From Paramecium tetraurelia (Eukaryota > Ciliophora > Oligohymenophorea > Peniculida > Parameciidae): a DNA stretch of 64,000 nucleotides. Below, in pieces: positions 12,169 through 23,941 of the stretch (the first letter of the stretch is position 1; every line of letters starts with the position of its first letter). The notes below the pieces were generated by a model. That model saw only the letters and a list, made by a program, of their open reading frames with translations, was not told the origin of the DNA and did not search any database. A program made the position numbers and the translations under genes. Location: positions 372,001-436,000 of the forward strand of contig NW_001799400.1 in the NCBI RefSeq assembly GCF_000165425.1. The letters are read 5' to 3'.

Positions 12169-13596
12169 TCATTACTTCTTTTTCCCTATCACCAAATGTG
12201 CAACTCCCTTTTTCTTCTACTCTTCCTTCAAAGCTTACATCAAGGGTCCTTCTGATTAAGCCCTCATTTTTTATTTTTGTCTTACTAATTCACTTCGCTT
12301 CTTTTTCTCTATTTTATTCTTACTTGGACCATCTCCATGAAATATCCAACACTAATATCTGAATGCTTCTTTAGGTGTCATTAATTTTCCAGAATGATCT
12401 CTATAAACCAAATTTATTTCACCATCCTTTTGTTCTTGATCTTTAAAAACTCTCTGATCCTTATTTCTCCCAACATAGTCATACTTCGATGGATTCAATT
12501 CACCCCTCTTTCTAAGTAACTCTAAAGTTGCTGTCAACCCATGAGCATGTTACTCTTCTTCGAGAAACTCTATTCCACCCTCATCCTTTTTCGTACCATC
12601 ATTATCCTTCTCCTATTACTCTTCTTATTGTTCTTCTTTCTCAACAAATATGTCATTTTTTTAAGTCTCTTCCCTTATGCTTTCTAATTCCATTTTAGAT
12701 TATTATTATCTATTCTAAACAACTAATCTTTCTGTAGGTAATCTAACATTTACAACTGAAGTTGTTCCATTTTTAGTATCTCTAATTGAATATCCTGTGT
12801 TAATTCTAAGGTTTATCTCTTCCATTTCCTTGTCTGTCTTAACATTACTGAGAAAATCAGTTGATTATTCAATGACTTTAATTTCTTACACCTCACTTCC
12901 TTGAATCTTTACTTAAGGTATCATAAATTCATTTTATTTTTACTTCTACAATTCCTCCTCTTTTTATTTATTTTAATCCATCAGCTCCTTAATGTTATCT
13001 TCTTATTTTAGTATTTACTAGTTCATTTTCTATCTTTATTAATTTAAAATGGATCTCTGCAATAATTCATAATCATCTTCTTCCAATAGAGCCTTATCTA
13101 CCTTTGATATTCGTTCTTCAGCAAATGGATTTGCTTATTATGGTTTTTGAAATTTCTTTTTAATCAATGTGGTTGGGATACTTGGCTTATAGTCACTTGC
13201 CACATTATCTATGAAATTCAATGAAATCTGCTAATTTTTGTTTAGTTTGCTTTTTATTGCTTGTAAGTCATTTTATTTTGGTTCTTCTATTATCTTTCCA
13301 TCAGTAGCAATATAAAAGCCTTCTTTTTCTATTTTAATTTCATCATACTTCTCTAGGATCTCCTTTTTCTCTTCCCCATCATATTTTTAACTATAATGAG
13401 CCTTCTTTATTTATTCTTTTAATTTCTCATTTTTTTTAATCTAATCCTAAACTTTGATTTGATCGTTTTCTAGAACATCGTCTACTTCATTTAATTAGTC
13501 ACCATCCAACAACTATTAATCAGCCAAGCAAAGTATCATTTCTCCACCTACTTATATTTCATCCTCATTTACGTCTACTTTGATTTTATGTGACAT
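12169..13596 (-). CDS. sart1: SART1/Snu66 family tri-snRNP protein (475 aa)
   Basis: SART1 (yeast Snu66) is a U4/U6.U5 tri-snRNP component needed before spliceosome activation. The intronless 475-aa frame shows the family layout: an N-terminal block (MILCLADQQLLDGD, then DVLENDQIKVQD), long Lys/Glu-rich linkers, and the conserved C-terminus. That C-terminus has GLTATLELLRKRGEL, INLVYRDHSGKLMTPKEAFR, then a basic tail ending VIGKKKQ. The stretch GRKLTPKEAFRQLSHRFHG of the human protein is recognisably parallel to LMTPKEAFRYQCWIFHG here. It is shorter than the human protein (800 aa) because the N-terminal RS-like region is missing. This is notable in an organism whose introns are about 25 nt. 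Confidence 0.88.
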
Positions 13597-13732
13597 TTTA
13601 ATTTTTATATATTAATGAATTAATATTGTTGTAGATTGTGTGAAGCACAATACTACGATTAATAGTTCTCTATAAATTTAAAGGAAAAATCAAATTTCAC
13701 CACTCATCAGTATTTTTGATGTTTCCTTCTTT

Positions 13733-16700
13733 TTCATCTAATGGAACAGCTAATTTAACTTCTGGGACTTTAAAAGTCTCATTCAAATTGATTTTCTCTA
13801 ATGATTAATGTGATTAGTTTACCATCCTCTGACAATGAATTAAAATTAACAGGGATGACTGATTGTTTCCACTTTTAATATTTAAATTTTAACTCCTCAA
13901 ATTCTGCACATGCTTTAATTAAATATTTTAATTAATTTTGTGTCACTGCCACTCTCTTCTCCGGTAATTTTACTTGAGGTTTCAGTTCATTACTAGTCCC
14001 AGTAAATAATGGGATAGCAACATCTTACTCATCCTCATCAATAATTCTATATGATTGAGCATCGCTGCTACTATTTTAGTCAGACGAACCTTTTTTTCTA
14101 TCTGAAATCCTCTTCTTTATCAATTTCGTTTTCATTTATTTATGAAAATGAGTTTCCTCGATCATTTAATTTAATTACTGACTCGTAGATAGTTGTTTAC
14201 CCTCTTCTATTTATTGTATAAATCGAAAGAACTTCATGTAAATGACATCAGACTATATAAATGTGATACTAAACAATTACAATGATGGCTTTAGATGAAT
14301 TCTTTTAATCGAAAAAACTATGTTGCTTTTTTGGTTTCACTTAATTGTTAATATTTTTGTATTAAATCCCTATATGATAAAGTTATAAAGTTATACTCCT
14401 CATTCAAATTCTTATTAGATTTATGAAGATGCTGTATTCTGTAAAGGAGAATATGATGGAAAATCATCCTTATATTGAATGACCAATGCATAAAAAACTT
14501 GGTGGCCACGTTCTCAAACAGCAAGTCTGTTATGTCCTTCCTTATGTCCACTATTAATTAATGTTCATAGTAATACATGGAAACAAGACATAGTTGTTGT
14601 ATATCAACCAAAGACATTTTGAAACGCTGAAAGCATGTTCACATTACAATAGAATCATTCTGATTCCTTTTAAAAAGAATTACTAATCCAGAGAAGTTGG
14701 CATCGATAATTTGTGATTGCAGAGATATTGTAAACAAGAATTGAGGATTTCTAAGCAATTCAGGAGAGCATCAGAATCAAAGAGATTTGTTTTGTTAAAG
14801 AGAATAACTATAACAATGTTCAGCAAACTTGTGTTATTTAAGAGGGAACACATAGCAGCTTTCATTATATCTGGATAATTCTTTAGTTCTTTAGCCTTCA
14901 TTTCCAAAAGGATGGCTTTAATTAACACATTATACCCCGGCAATTATTGATATGGAACATTTTGTTTGACTACAACTGAAATATCGATTAAGTCACACCA
15001 CTCCTTAAGAAAAAAGAAGAAGGCAATGCCTCTTTTGCCAATTCTCTTCTGCCATTCTTCCTAATTGATAATTTCCATCAGTTTATTGATGTTGGCATAT
15101 ATATTTTGGTTGTTTAGTGAGATATTCATAAAAGTGTCTATTCCAATCAAATAAGTCATTAAATTCCTTATTGGTGATTTCATCAGTTTGCTTAGTAAGC
15201 GATCTCCATTCTGGAATTTATGGATCATCTGCTCTTTAAACACTCTGAATTATTTTGGTTCGGAATTCAGGGATTTTAAAATAGGCACTTGCAAAAAAGT
15301 GTTCAACAAATGCCCTTTCATTTTCAGCCAAAAATTTCTGTTTCAATTTCTGCAACACAATACCAAGACATTTATATAAAAAAGATTGATAATTGAGACC
15401 AATCTCTGTCTTGAATTTAAGCAGCTTTTCACTAGTTTTTTCTGTCTCCTCAGAGAATCCCACTTGATTTAAACTTAGTTCCCCTCTATTTAAAATTAAC
15501 TTAATGAGAACGTAATACTATTCCCTAATTGTTTCCTCTTGTTAATCTGCAGATTCTAAAAGTTTGGAGGCTATTTCAATTAATAATTTTTGAGCGTTGA
15601 ACAGATCCTATTGAGATTTATATTCAAAACAGATGATCGACTGTTTATCACTCTATTTTAATATAGTTTAGATAGTATTCAATTGGACAGTTTGATGGTT
15701 CTTTAATTCTGATTTAAGAAATAACTAAATTAATAGGATACTATTACATTGTTTGATGAACAATTTTGTATCTTGTATTAAATATCTAATAATTGCTGCC
15801 CTGACTGACTTAATTATTGGATTTCCTTCACTGGCATCTTTCCTGAATTTACAACACTGCTCCCTTATTATATCCCTTTGTCAGTTCTCACACCTACAAT
15901 TTATTGATTTAAATAGGTTGGAATAATGACTTAGAGATTACAATTCAAACTGCCTTCCAACACTCCATGATTCCATAATCTCCTATTCGTTTGTTGATAC
16001 AAAATCTTATACACTTTTAAATTATTCTCACAAATCTACAGGGATAAATTGACAACATACTTGATCACTATTTAATGCTTGAGTAAATATTTGATTAAGA
16101 TTGAAATATGTTTCGGCTATAAGAGTATGTTGGGTTTTGTTCATTCCTGATGTCACATTGTTGGCTTATTCATTGTACCACAAACACACTTAAATGCTAG
16201 AGGAGGATATTTCTATGAGGGGCACTTCGACGGTCATTTCAACTCCAGATTATTTGTACACAATTTATTTGATAACTTATTATTTGGCTTAAGCACTATT
16301 ATTTGTGGATTATTAATTCTTTTGATAGGCTGGATTCAAGAATGCATCTGAGTATTCGCTTTAAAAACACAAGACTGAAGTGACCATTTTAAGTGAATAA
16401 TAATATTCTGAATGTATTAGTGGTTCGTTCATATTAAATTCCATCAACTACGGCACAATGCTTACTTTAATGATTTATGCAATTTTAAAATCAAAGCTTA
16501 TTTTACCCTATTATGATTTCTTATTAATTAAACCAGTATATTCGTAATCCATGTGCTGTGGCCCAGTTGCTATTAAAAACAAATTAATTTAAATCGAAGC
16601 TATATTCTCATTATTCGGTGTCAACAATGTCACAATCAGATGCTACTTCTTCAATTGTTCTTCTGTTGTAGACATTTAAAATGCATGAGTCTGTTTAAAC

Positions 16701-16979
16701 TACATTATAGCATTTAATCACTTTTTACATATAATTTTCCGTAAAGTTCTTTCGAGCATTCTGTTTCAAATTAGTCATATTCACCTATTTTCATTGATAT
16801 TTTGCCAGCTGGCTATAATACTATGATCACTAGATTAAAAATACCAGATTGTCCATCTTTACCTTAATGCCCGATATTTTCACATTAAAGTCCAATGTAC
16901 CTTAAGTTAGAATAGGTATCGATTCAATATCTGTCACTAGATTCTCTCTTTACTAAGACTTTCCTGCACAAATACCCAT
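13733..16979 (-). CDS. Large unrecognised protein with an N-terminal C2-like region (1010 aa)
   Basis: Eight introns are inferred: 16813-16844, 16700-16728, 16036-16060, 15725-15747, 15211-15241, 14551-14576, 14318-14340 and 13798-13822. They leave 1011 codons. The N-terminus is MGICAGKS, so Gly2 could be lipid-modified. Residues about 30-130 look like a C2-type beta-sandwich (LDFNVKISGIKVKMDN, GKISMKIGEYDQFE, NIASIQINLFLIATGP). The remainder is largely helical, with blocks such as KRGIAFFFFLKEWCDL and FFMHWSFNIRMIFHHILL that suggest armadillo/HEAT-like packing. I do not recognise a named family. The weakest join is 15211-15241: that intron starts GTTTA, and skipping it gives a different, also plausible frame (see findings). 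Two introns start with GTG or GTT rather than GTA. Confidence 0.65.
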
Positions 16980-17661
16980 ATAATTATTAATATGTATCTA
17001 ATATAATATATTTAATATTAATCATAAGTTCAATTTATTGTACAAAGTTAAGAAATTTAACCATTTACCTTGAATTCTCCTTTTTCTAGAATTCCCTTTC
17101 CTCTTTTAGTTCTTTCTATAAATTTAAAATAATTATTAATTCTTTGTTTTTAGATCATTATATTAATTTTGGCTTAGCATTTATTATTCATTTTGTATCA
17201 ATTAAATTGATTCTCATTTTATCCAAAAAAAATTGAATATCCTAATTCAAATTATTAGTATTTTCATAGATTAAATAGATGGAAGTCGAACTTAATCACT
17301 TCTAATACTTTTTAATAAGACTCTTAATTTTATCAGCATTTATTTTGCAATTATATAAGTTCTACTTTTCTTTAATTTTTGCTTTTTTATTATTAAATTA
17401 TTGTTGAAAAATAAGGATACTTTGGATTACATTTACTTATAATTATTAAAAATGGTTATTCAAAATAGTAATCATCAAACTTTAACTTTCAATCCTATCT
17501 AATTTTCAAGATTAGTTATAAATAACAATTTAGGTTATAAATATTTCAGCCCTTTAGTGATTACATAAAACTTGAATGAAATTTGTATGATAGTAAGATA
17601 AGATTATTGATTAAGTATTACAAATAGTAGTTCTATAAAGTATTAAAGATATATAATTATT
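16980..17661. other. Intergenic, nothing firm
   Basis: About 680 bp of AT-rich DNA upstream of the large minus-strand gene. A short minus-strand frame near 17085-17165 has a few Lys/Glu-rich codons but no start-to-stop gene I can support. Confidence 0.45.
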
Positions 17662-18414
17662 TCATAAATCCTCGTTTATCATTTCTTCTTCCAACCATTA
17701 TCTATCTATCATTCCTTCACTATCAATCTTAGGTCTCAGAGGATATGAGGTGGAGGGTCTTCTCTTTCTAGATTTACTCTTTCGATTATTCTATTGAATC
17801 AACTATGCGAGCAAGGCATCAACATAGTCTCCTTTCAGCGGAGATTTAGGAGTTTGGATCATGGATTGGGACCAACGAAGAGTACTCTTTTTTGTGCTTT
17901 CTATATTTCTAAATTTACTTGTACTTGTAGACTGATCCTTTTTTTTTGGACTTTTTGTTTTTCCAGGAGATATTTTTTTAGAGTGACTCTATTTTTATGC
18001 ATTTGGTTTGTTTTCTTTTCCAGGCTTTCTTTTATTTGGACTAGCAGGGTCATCCTCTTCAGTGATTGTTTCTAATTGAGGTTTTTTGCCCATCAAGGCA
18101 TGATATAGAGATTTCTCTGTCACCACATAATTGTTCATGCAAGATACCCAGACCATTTGTTCTCCTGGATATACCAAGCATTGAAGCATGAATCGCTTCC
18201 TTGTTGAATCCAATTAAAGTAAAACCTCTTGGGTTTGAATTTTGAGAGCAACAACATCATTCAACTAAAATTAAACAATCACTTCCTCTTTGTTCGAAAA
18301 ACTTGTAAATTCTAAATCTATTAATGTACAGAAGTTGAGTTGAATCTCCTCAGGCTCTGGGTACATAATTCTTAGATCCTTTGAAGCTCCTTCCACTCTA
18401 ACTAAAATACTCAT
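17662..18414 (-). CDS. Basic protein with Lys/Ser/Pro-rich tail (250 aa)
   Basis: Single-exon frame from ATG at 18414 to TGA at 17662-17664. Residues 1-105 look folded, with alternating hydrophobics (MSILVRVEGASKDLRIMYP, RFMLQCLVYPGEQMVWVSC). From about residue 118 to 215 it is a very basic low-complexity tail (SPNKRKPGKENKPNAQ, KTKSPKKKDQSTS) with several SP/KSP motifs. That suggests nuclear localisation or phosphorylation by proline-directed kinases. No recognised family. Neighbours give no functional hint. Confidence 0.72.
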
Positions 18415-18808
18415 ATACGTTAAAAATTAATTATTAATAATAAAAAAATGCATATTTCTAAAAATGTTTTTATTATTTGAATTAATATTAATCATAAATT
18501 TAATAATACTATCAATAATTACATTTCAAATCTTCCAAGAATTATCTACCCAAACTTGTAACAAAAAACATGGTTTAAATCACAATTAGGTTGCACACAA
18601 TAACAATTAATGTATAGTTGTTAGGTGATAAAATAGAGCGTAATCATTTTGATTTCCATCATTTGAATTGTGACCCAAAATATTGTAGTAGTTTTAAGAT
18701 AGATCTATCATTTTTATGATAAATTAAATATATACAGTAGTTTGAACATTTATATGGTTATCTAAATTTGTTTAATAAATAAATTAAAAATACGATTCAT
18801 TTAAAAAA
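18415..18808. other. Intergenic between divergent genes
   Basis: About 390 bp separating divergent start codons. No recognisable element. Confidence 0.5.
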
Positions 18809-19391
18809 ATGTGCAAATAAGATCTGCCTATTAAAAGAGTTAAAGAGCGTTCTATCAAGGAGGCTAAGCAGAAGGTCGATTAATGGAGAAGCCTATATAA
18901 AAATGGAGAGATTGATGCGAATGGCAAGAAAATTAAGTACAGCTTAAATAAAGCTGCCGAGAAGGTAGGAGTTCCAAAAAAATCCTTAGAGGATTATCGT
19001 TATCTATTAAGGTAGTCATATTCATTCAATATTTAGGAAAGCCTAAGGTTTAGTTGATTTCAATAATGTTGGAGACAAGAGGATGGGGTTTTTGCGTCTC
19101 TTGCTTAAACAGTAAGAATACATAAAAAAGAGAATGGCACCGGCTCACTAAAAAATCTTTATTGATGAAAGATCTCAGATGCATGAACCATAGCATCAAA
19201 ACAATTTTGTAGATATGATTGTAGAAGGAGATACAGTCAAGTAAATTAGGGATAATGAGTATTTGGATTATTCATATGTCCTACCGCATGTTTAATCCAC
19301 CATTGAGGAACATGAAGGAATTCATGAAAAGCAGATGAATATCACTAATACAGATTATGAATGTTAAAATGGACAACTAGTTTTAAATTGA
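18809..19391 (+). CDS. Helix-turn-helix-like protein (185 aa)
   Basis: One intron (19012-19036) gives 185 aa. The N-terminal third is basic and contains a segment with helix-turn-helix character of the Psq/CENP-B/transposase-like type (SLNKAAEKVGVPKKSLEDY), in which A..VGVPKKSL would form the turn and recognition helix. The rest is acidic and unremarkable (for example FIDERSQMHEPQHQNN). A DNA-binding role is an inference from that one motif. It could be a domesticated or simple regulatory protein. No transposase catalytic domain accompanies it. Confidence 0.65.
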
Positions 19392-20253
19392 ATAATTATT
19401 ATGAATGTCCATTAAAACATGAATAATAAGTTATATTTTTCTCTCATTTTCAGTTCAAATTATTACTTATTTTTAATTGAGTTTGTTAGATGCAAATTTA
19501 TTATTGAACTAACAAGAAAGAAAATAAAGAATCCTGTTGGCAGCTTGGTGGTTTTTAATCATTTTATAGAGTGATTTTTTAGATTCTGGTATTGATAATG
19601 AAAATAAAGTCTAAATAAATAAAATTTGAGAGTTACAAAAGCAGAATTATTTATTTATTTATTTAATATAATTTGAAGACGTAACAAGAAAAAATAATTT
19701 TCTTGGATTGGAAAGCAAGAGATGTTTTATTTAAATGGGTTATATTTTTCACCAAAATTCTGTTAAATTTTTACAGAATTTTCATATTAAGGTTAGGTTA
19801 TTTTATTAAAAAATTATATATAATTATAAAGTTATTTAATATATAATTATTAAATAATAGTTAATTTATCAATAAGATTAAACAGAACCTTAAATTAATG
19901 AATCAATAAAGTTTTTTTAAGCATGAGCAAAGAAGATCATTCTTCACTCAAAATGAAACATTTTTTTATTTCGCAAAAAATCATGTCTCTTGGATATTTT
20001 ATATCTGATCTACTACAAGTCGAAATCATGTTGTAAATTCTCTCAAATGCTAAATAATCTTAAATTAACCATTTGGTTTTTTTAGAATAGCAGCAATCAA
20101 AAAGAACTATAAATTCATTTGAAATTATTTAGTCAAAACATAATGTAAAGTTAAGCCTTCTTAAGAAACATATCAATGTGGATACTAACAGCAAAGATTG
20201 AATGATTTTATATTCTTATTTTATTATTTATAATAGAGAAAATACATTTTATA
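19392..20253. other. Intergenic, nothing recognised
   Basis: About 860 bp, very AT-rich, between two plus-strand genes. I see no coding frame or repeat I can support. Confidence 0.5.
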
Positions 20254-21294
20254 ATGGGAAATTAATGCTAATGCGCAGAAAGCTAGTAAGACACTGAATA
20301 AGTAATCACTTCAGCAAAGAATCCTCAATAAATTTCATTAAATGGTGAACTAAATGATGAACAGATGCAGGCTATGAGTAACTCCAAAAGCAAGTTAACC
20401 CAATTCCAAATAAATGAATAACCTTTGCATACTCCTATTGTAACACCAGGAAAGCAATTACCAGGATCATCAAGATATTTTGAGGCCAAAAAGTCTGCAG
20501 TTGTTGAGAGCTGTAGCGAAGACAACGTGAACAAACAATCATTTGAAAAGAGTTAACATTAATATGAATTTGAAAATGGAGCCATTTATAAAGGAGAGTG
20601 GGTAACAAAATGTTTATTACAATAAGATTGGAGATATAAGAGAAGGGTTTGGAGAATAAATTTGGAAAGATGGGGCAAAATACGTTGGATAGTGGAAAAA
20701 TAACAAGGCTGAAGGTAAGGGTAAATTTTATCATGTTGATGGAGATATATGTATATATTCAAAATATTGTTAGATGAAGGAGAATGGAAAGATGATAAAG
20801 CACATGGAAAGGGGATATATATTCATGTAAATGGAGCATAATATGAGGGAGATTGGTTTGAAGATTAACAACATGGAAATGGAGTGGAAAAATGGACTGA
20901 TGGTAGTAAGTATGATGGAGAATATAAAAACGGATAAAAAGAGGGGATTGGAAAATATTTGTGGCCAGATGGGAGTAGTTATGAAGGATAATGGTTAAAT
21001 AATAAAATTAATGGTTTTGGAAAATATAATTGGGCAGATGGAAGAAGTTTTGAGGGTCTATGGCTGGCAAATTAGATGCATGGAAAAGGTAAGTACAAAT
21101 GGCCAGATGGTAGAGTGTATGAAGGGGATTACATCTATGATAAAAAACATGGGTATGGTACCTATATTTGGAATGATGGAAAGAAGTATGTTGGAAATTG
21201 GTTTGAGGGCAAATAGCATGGGAAAGGATAGTTGATTTTTGCAGATGGGTAAATTATTGAAGGAGAATGGCATGAAGGTAAAAGAATTAAATGA
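20254..21294 (+). CDS. MORN-repeat protein (330 aa)
   Basis: N-terminal 105 residues are Ser/Gln/Asn-rich and begin MGNQCQCAES, a start compatible with N-myristoylation and palmitoylation. From about residue 110 there are roughly nine MORN repeats ([36 protein letters not shown] and so on) to the C-terminus. MORN arrays with a lipidated N-terminus suggest attachment to the cell cortex or other membranes. Introns: 20602-20626 (ends AAG) and 20751-20773; both restore the repeat register. The 3' end lies 20 bp from that of the convergent cyclophilin gene. Confidence 0.85.
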
Positions 21295-21314
21295 AAAATT
21301 AAATTCACTATTTT

Positions 21315-21925
21315 TCACATTATTACACCTGAATCAACTATTCTTACTAATTTTTTTGGTGCTCCATTTGTTGATGAGACTAAACAATAAAAATTAATTA
21401 TTACTTTTCTCCAACTCGTCTAATATACTGTAATCTTCAACGATCTTTCCGAAAACCGAATGCAATCCATCAACCCATGAGCAATCTGTAAAAGTGAAAA
21501 AGAATTAAGATCCTATATTGCCATTTCCATCATTAAACATTGAAATCAGCCCTCTCTAATCATGCTTGAATCGTTTTGGTTCTGCTTTGAAGGTTGGTCC
21601 ATATATGCTACATTATCCTGTGCCATCCTTATTCAAGATATCTCCACCAAGGGCCATGAAATTGCTATAAACCTTGTGAAAAGGAACGTCTTTAAAATTT
21701 AATTTCACATCTTGTCTAGATATCTGATATCATACATGGATTAGATTTTTCTCCTGTACATAATGCTCTAAAGTTTTCACAAGTTTTTGGCATTTCATCA
21801 TAAAACAGTTTAATAATGACACGTTTCGGTTTTTCAGTTCCAATTTTAATATCCAAAAACACTAATTGAACCTTTACAGCTGTTTGCTTGCTGAAACTGT
21901 AAAATAATGAAGAATCAGTAAGCAT
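21315..21925 (-). CDS. Cyclophilin-type peptidyl-prolyl isomerase (186 aa)
   Basis: Cyclophilins catalyse cis-trans isomerisation of X-Pro bonds. The spliced 186 aa covers the whole fold: strand 1 ([11 protein letters not shown]), [70 protein letters not shown], and a C-terminal [12 protein letters not shown]. Introns 21711-21735 (ends AAG) and 21380-21404 are each needed for the match. Oddities: the catalytic Arg of FHRV is Lys (FHKV) and the Gln of FMxQGGD is Leu (FMALGGD), so isomerase activity may be weak or absent. The Trp and His of the cyclosporin-binding region are present. Confidence 0.9.
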
Positions 21926-22039
21926 TATAAATTATTGATAATAATTATTTTTCAATCAAAATTTTCACCCTTTATAAGAAACAAAGAATGGGTTAATTTT
22001 CTAGAATAAATATGCGTTGAAGTTTGATAATTAAAATTT

Positions 22040-23271
22040 TCATTCCTTCTTCACAATAATTTAGGTCATTGTGTCTATGCCAATATCCAAGAGTTATTGT
22101 GAAACATCTTGAAGTTATAGTTTTTGAATTGGGCAAATCAAAATGAATCTCATAGGTTGTTGCCTGCTTTCGAAGAAAATGAAATCGTAAAGATCCTATA
22201 TAATCAAACATGAAATACTTCAACAGTCGCATCATAACTAAAAGTGTATTGTTTATTTTATCCACCAGGCAACTAAAATAGGATAACTAAGCCTTCCTCC
22301 AATTACATACTAAATTTCTAACTATGTATCAATAGCATCTTACTTATTCAAGTGTCATTAAGATAATAGATCTATACTCAGCATCGAGTGGATCAATATT
22401 AAAATTTGGATAATTTACTGCTGATTTTTAATTCTAAAATTAAACGCCCTATCCTTGAAATTTGGGAGTAGATTACTTCTTCTGTGGTTATTGAACATCT
22501 TCAAATTCCTCATCTGTTGATTCCTAAAATATTACCCATAAGTACATATTTCTCTCCTTTGCTTTGTTTTAATGCCTTTTCCATCTCAACTTCATCTGAG
22601 CCTCCTATGTTCAATTTATAGTTCTTCTTCTTAACTCTTCTATCGTGAACTTATTTAATGAACTAGGTAGTAAGAACCTTTTACCGATCGTTCTAATCGA
22701 TATTCTATTAAGGAATGATGAGATTATAAATACATCCAATTATGGAGGGGGATAAACACCCTTTACAACAAAGATTTGATATCCATTCTCCTTTACTGAT
22801 AGTAGGAATGCTGATAGATAAAAATCACTAATTATTTCTGGTCCTCTTTTATTGGTTGAATTTAGATTGTACCAAACGTTTTCAATCTTTCTTATTGAAA
22901 ACCAATGAGCTTAAGAATTGCATATAAATCCACTCTCTTGACTTAATTTATATGAAGGGTATCAAATACCTCAAGTCTTAATTTTGGTTGATTTTTGAAT
23001 CAACGGATTCAATATACAAATCTCCTAACTTTTTTAAAGCCTCAGCTAAAACCTAAATCGAGAAATTCCCATCTTCTGCAACATTCTATGATCTGTAACG
23101 ATGCCCTGTTTTCCCCAGCAATTCGATTTCCTATCTATCTAATTCTTGAGCAATCGTTGCTAAATCAACCTCATTAAAATAGGGTCCTTATAAAAGAGAG
23201 TTGATGCAATGCACACCACATAATTGATCATAGCCCTATTTTTCCCAATATACGAGTTGTTAATAATTCAT
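22040..23271 (-). CDS. Ataxin-3-like deubiquitinase with C-terminal UBX domain (357 aa)
   Basis: Josephin domain at residues about 1-180. The catalytic Cys lies in QLCGVHCINSLLQGPYF, FSIQVLAEAL follows, then the His (NSQAHWFSIRKIE) and Asn (VWYNLNS) of the triad, so hydrolysis of ubiquitin chains is expected. A UIM-like acidic helix follows (DEVEMEKALKQSKGE). The C-terminal 80 residues read as a UBX/ubiquitin-like fold: LEIQYLPGGQNKQYTFSYDA, then VEDLYDFIFFESR, then ending TMTQIIVKKE. UBX domains bind the AAA ATPase p97/Cdc48. Six introns (22942-22969, 22705-22733, 22524-22545, 22322-22343, 22273-22306, 22196-22218) leave 358 codons. The UBX register depends on the last two introns. Confidence 0.85.
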
Positions 23272-23387
23272 AAAATAATTAACATTTATTTATACTGCAT
23301 GATTTTATTAATTGATATCGACAAATATTGATCTAATACGATGATAAATTAGTGGAATATTAAATGAACAATATTTATTACTGTAAA

Positions 23388-23903
23388 TCAACTTTATTCC
23401 TTATCTCCTTTTTTTGCTTTTTCTGCTTCCGCAAGAGCCTATGCTTCTGCAGCTGCAGCCGATTTGGCTTCCTCGATTGCCTTGCCGCATAATTATATTC
23501 CGATCATAGTATAATCCCCCTCTAATTGATATAACTCTTAATACATTGTGAAATTATATATTCTGATTAAGCTTTAGTTCTGATTCTGATGACTTCCAAA
23601 TCGTTCTTTTGAGATTAATAAAGTAAATACATCTTGATTCCTCAAATCCCTCTAAATGCACTTTTTAGTCACATTCCATAAATCAGCAACCAAAGCAGAC
23701 ATGTGAACAGCCTTTTCATAAGAGATGTTCTTTTCTGATCTTTTCAATGGAATACCTAAAATATATGGTTTCTGTTTAAATTACAATCCTAATTGAATAT
23801 GACATAACCATTAGCTCCTTCAACGGCTGACAATCCCCTCAAAACTTCATCAACGTTGATATCGTTTATTGGTTACTATTCGAATAAGATGAGAAGTTAC
23901 CAT
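23388..23903 (-). CDS. Dynein light chain, roadblock/LC7 type (137 aa)
   Basis: Roadblock/LC7 proteins dimerise and bind dynein intermediate chains in cytoplasmic and axonemal motors. Seen: the LC7 core (INVDEVLRGLSAVEGANGYV, IPLKRSEKNISYEKAVHMSA, LEVIRIRTKAQSEYI, DYTMIGIQLCG). An added Ala/Glu/Lys-rich tail of about 30 residues is absent from the roughly 96-aa animal proteins. Four introns (23876-23900, 23756-23784, 23606-23630 ending AAG, 23522-23544) give 138 codons; the first follows the start Met directly. The gene lies 38 bp downstream of the kinase gene on the same strand. Confidence 0.87.
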
Positions 23904-23941
23904 TTCGGAAAATAATAATTTATAATTAATAATAATAAAGT

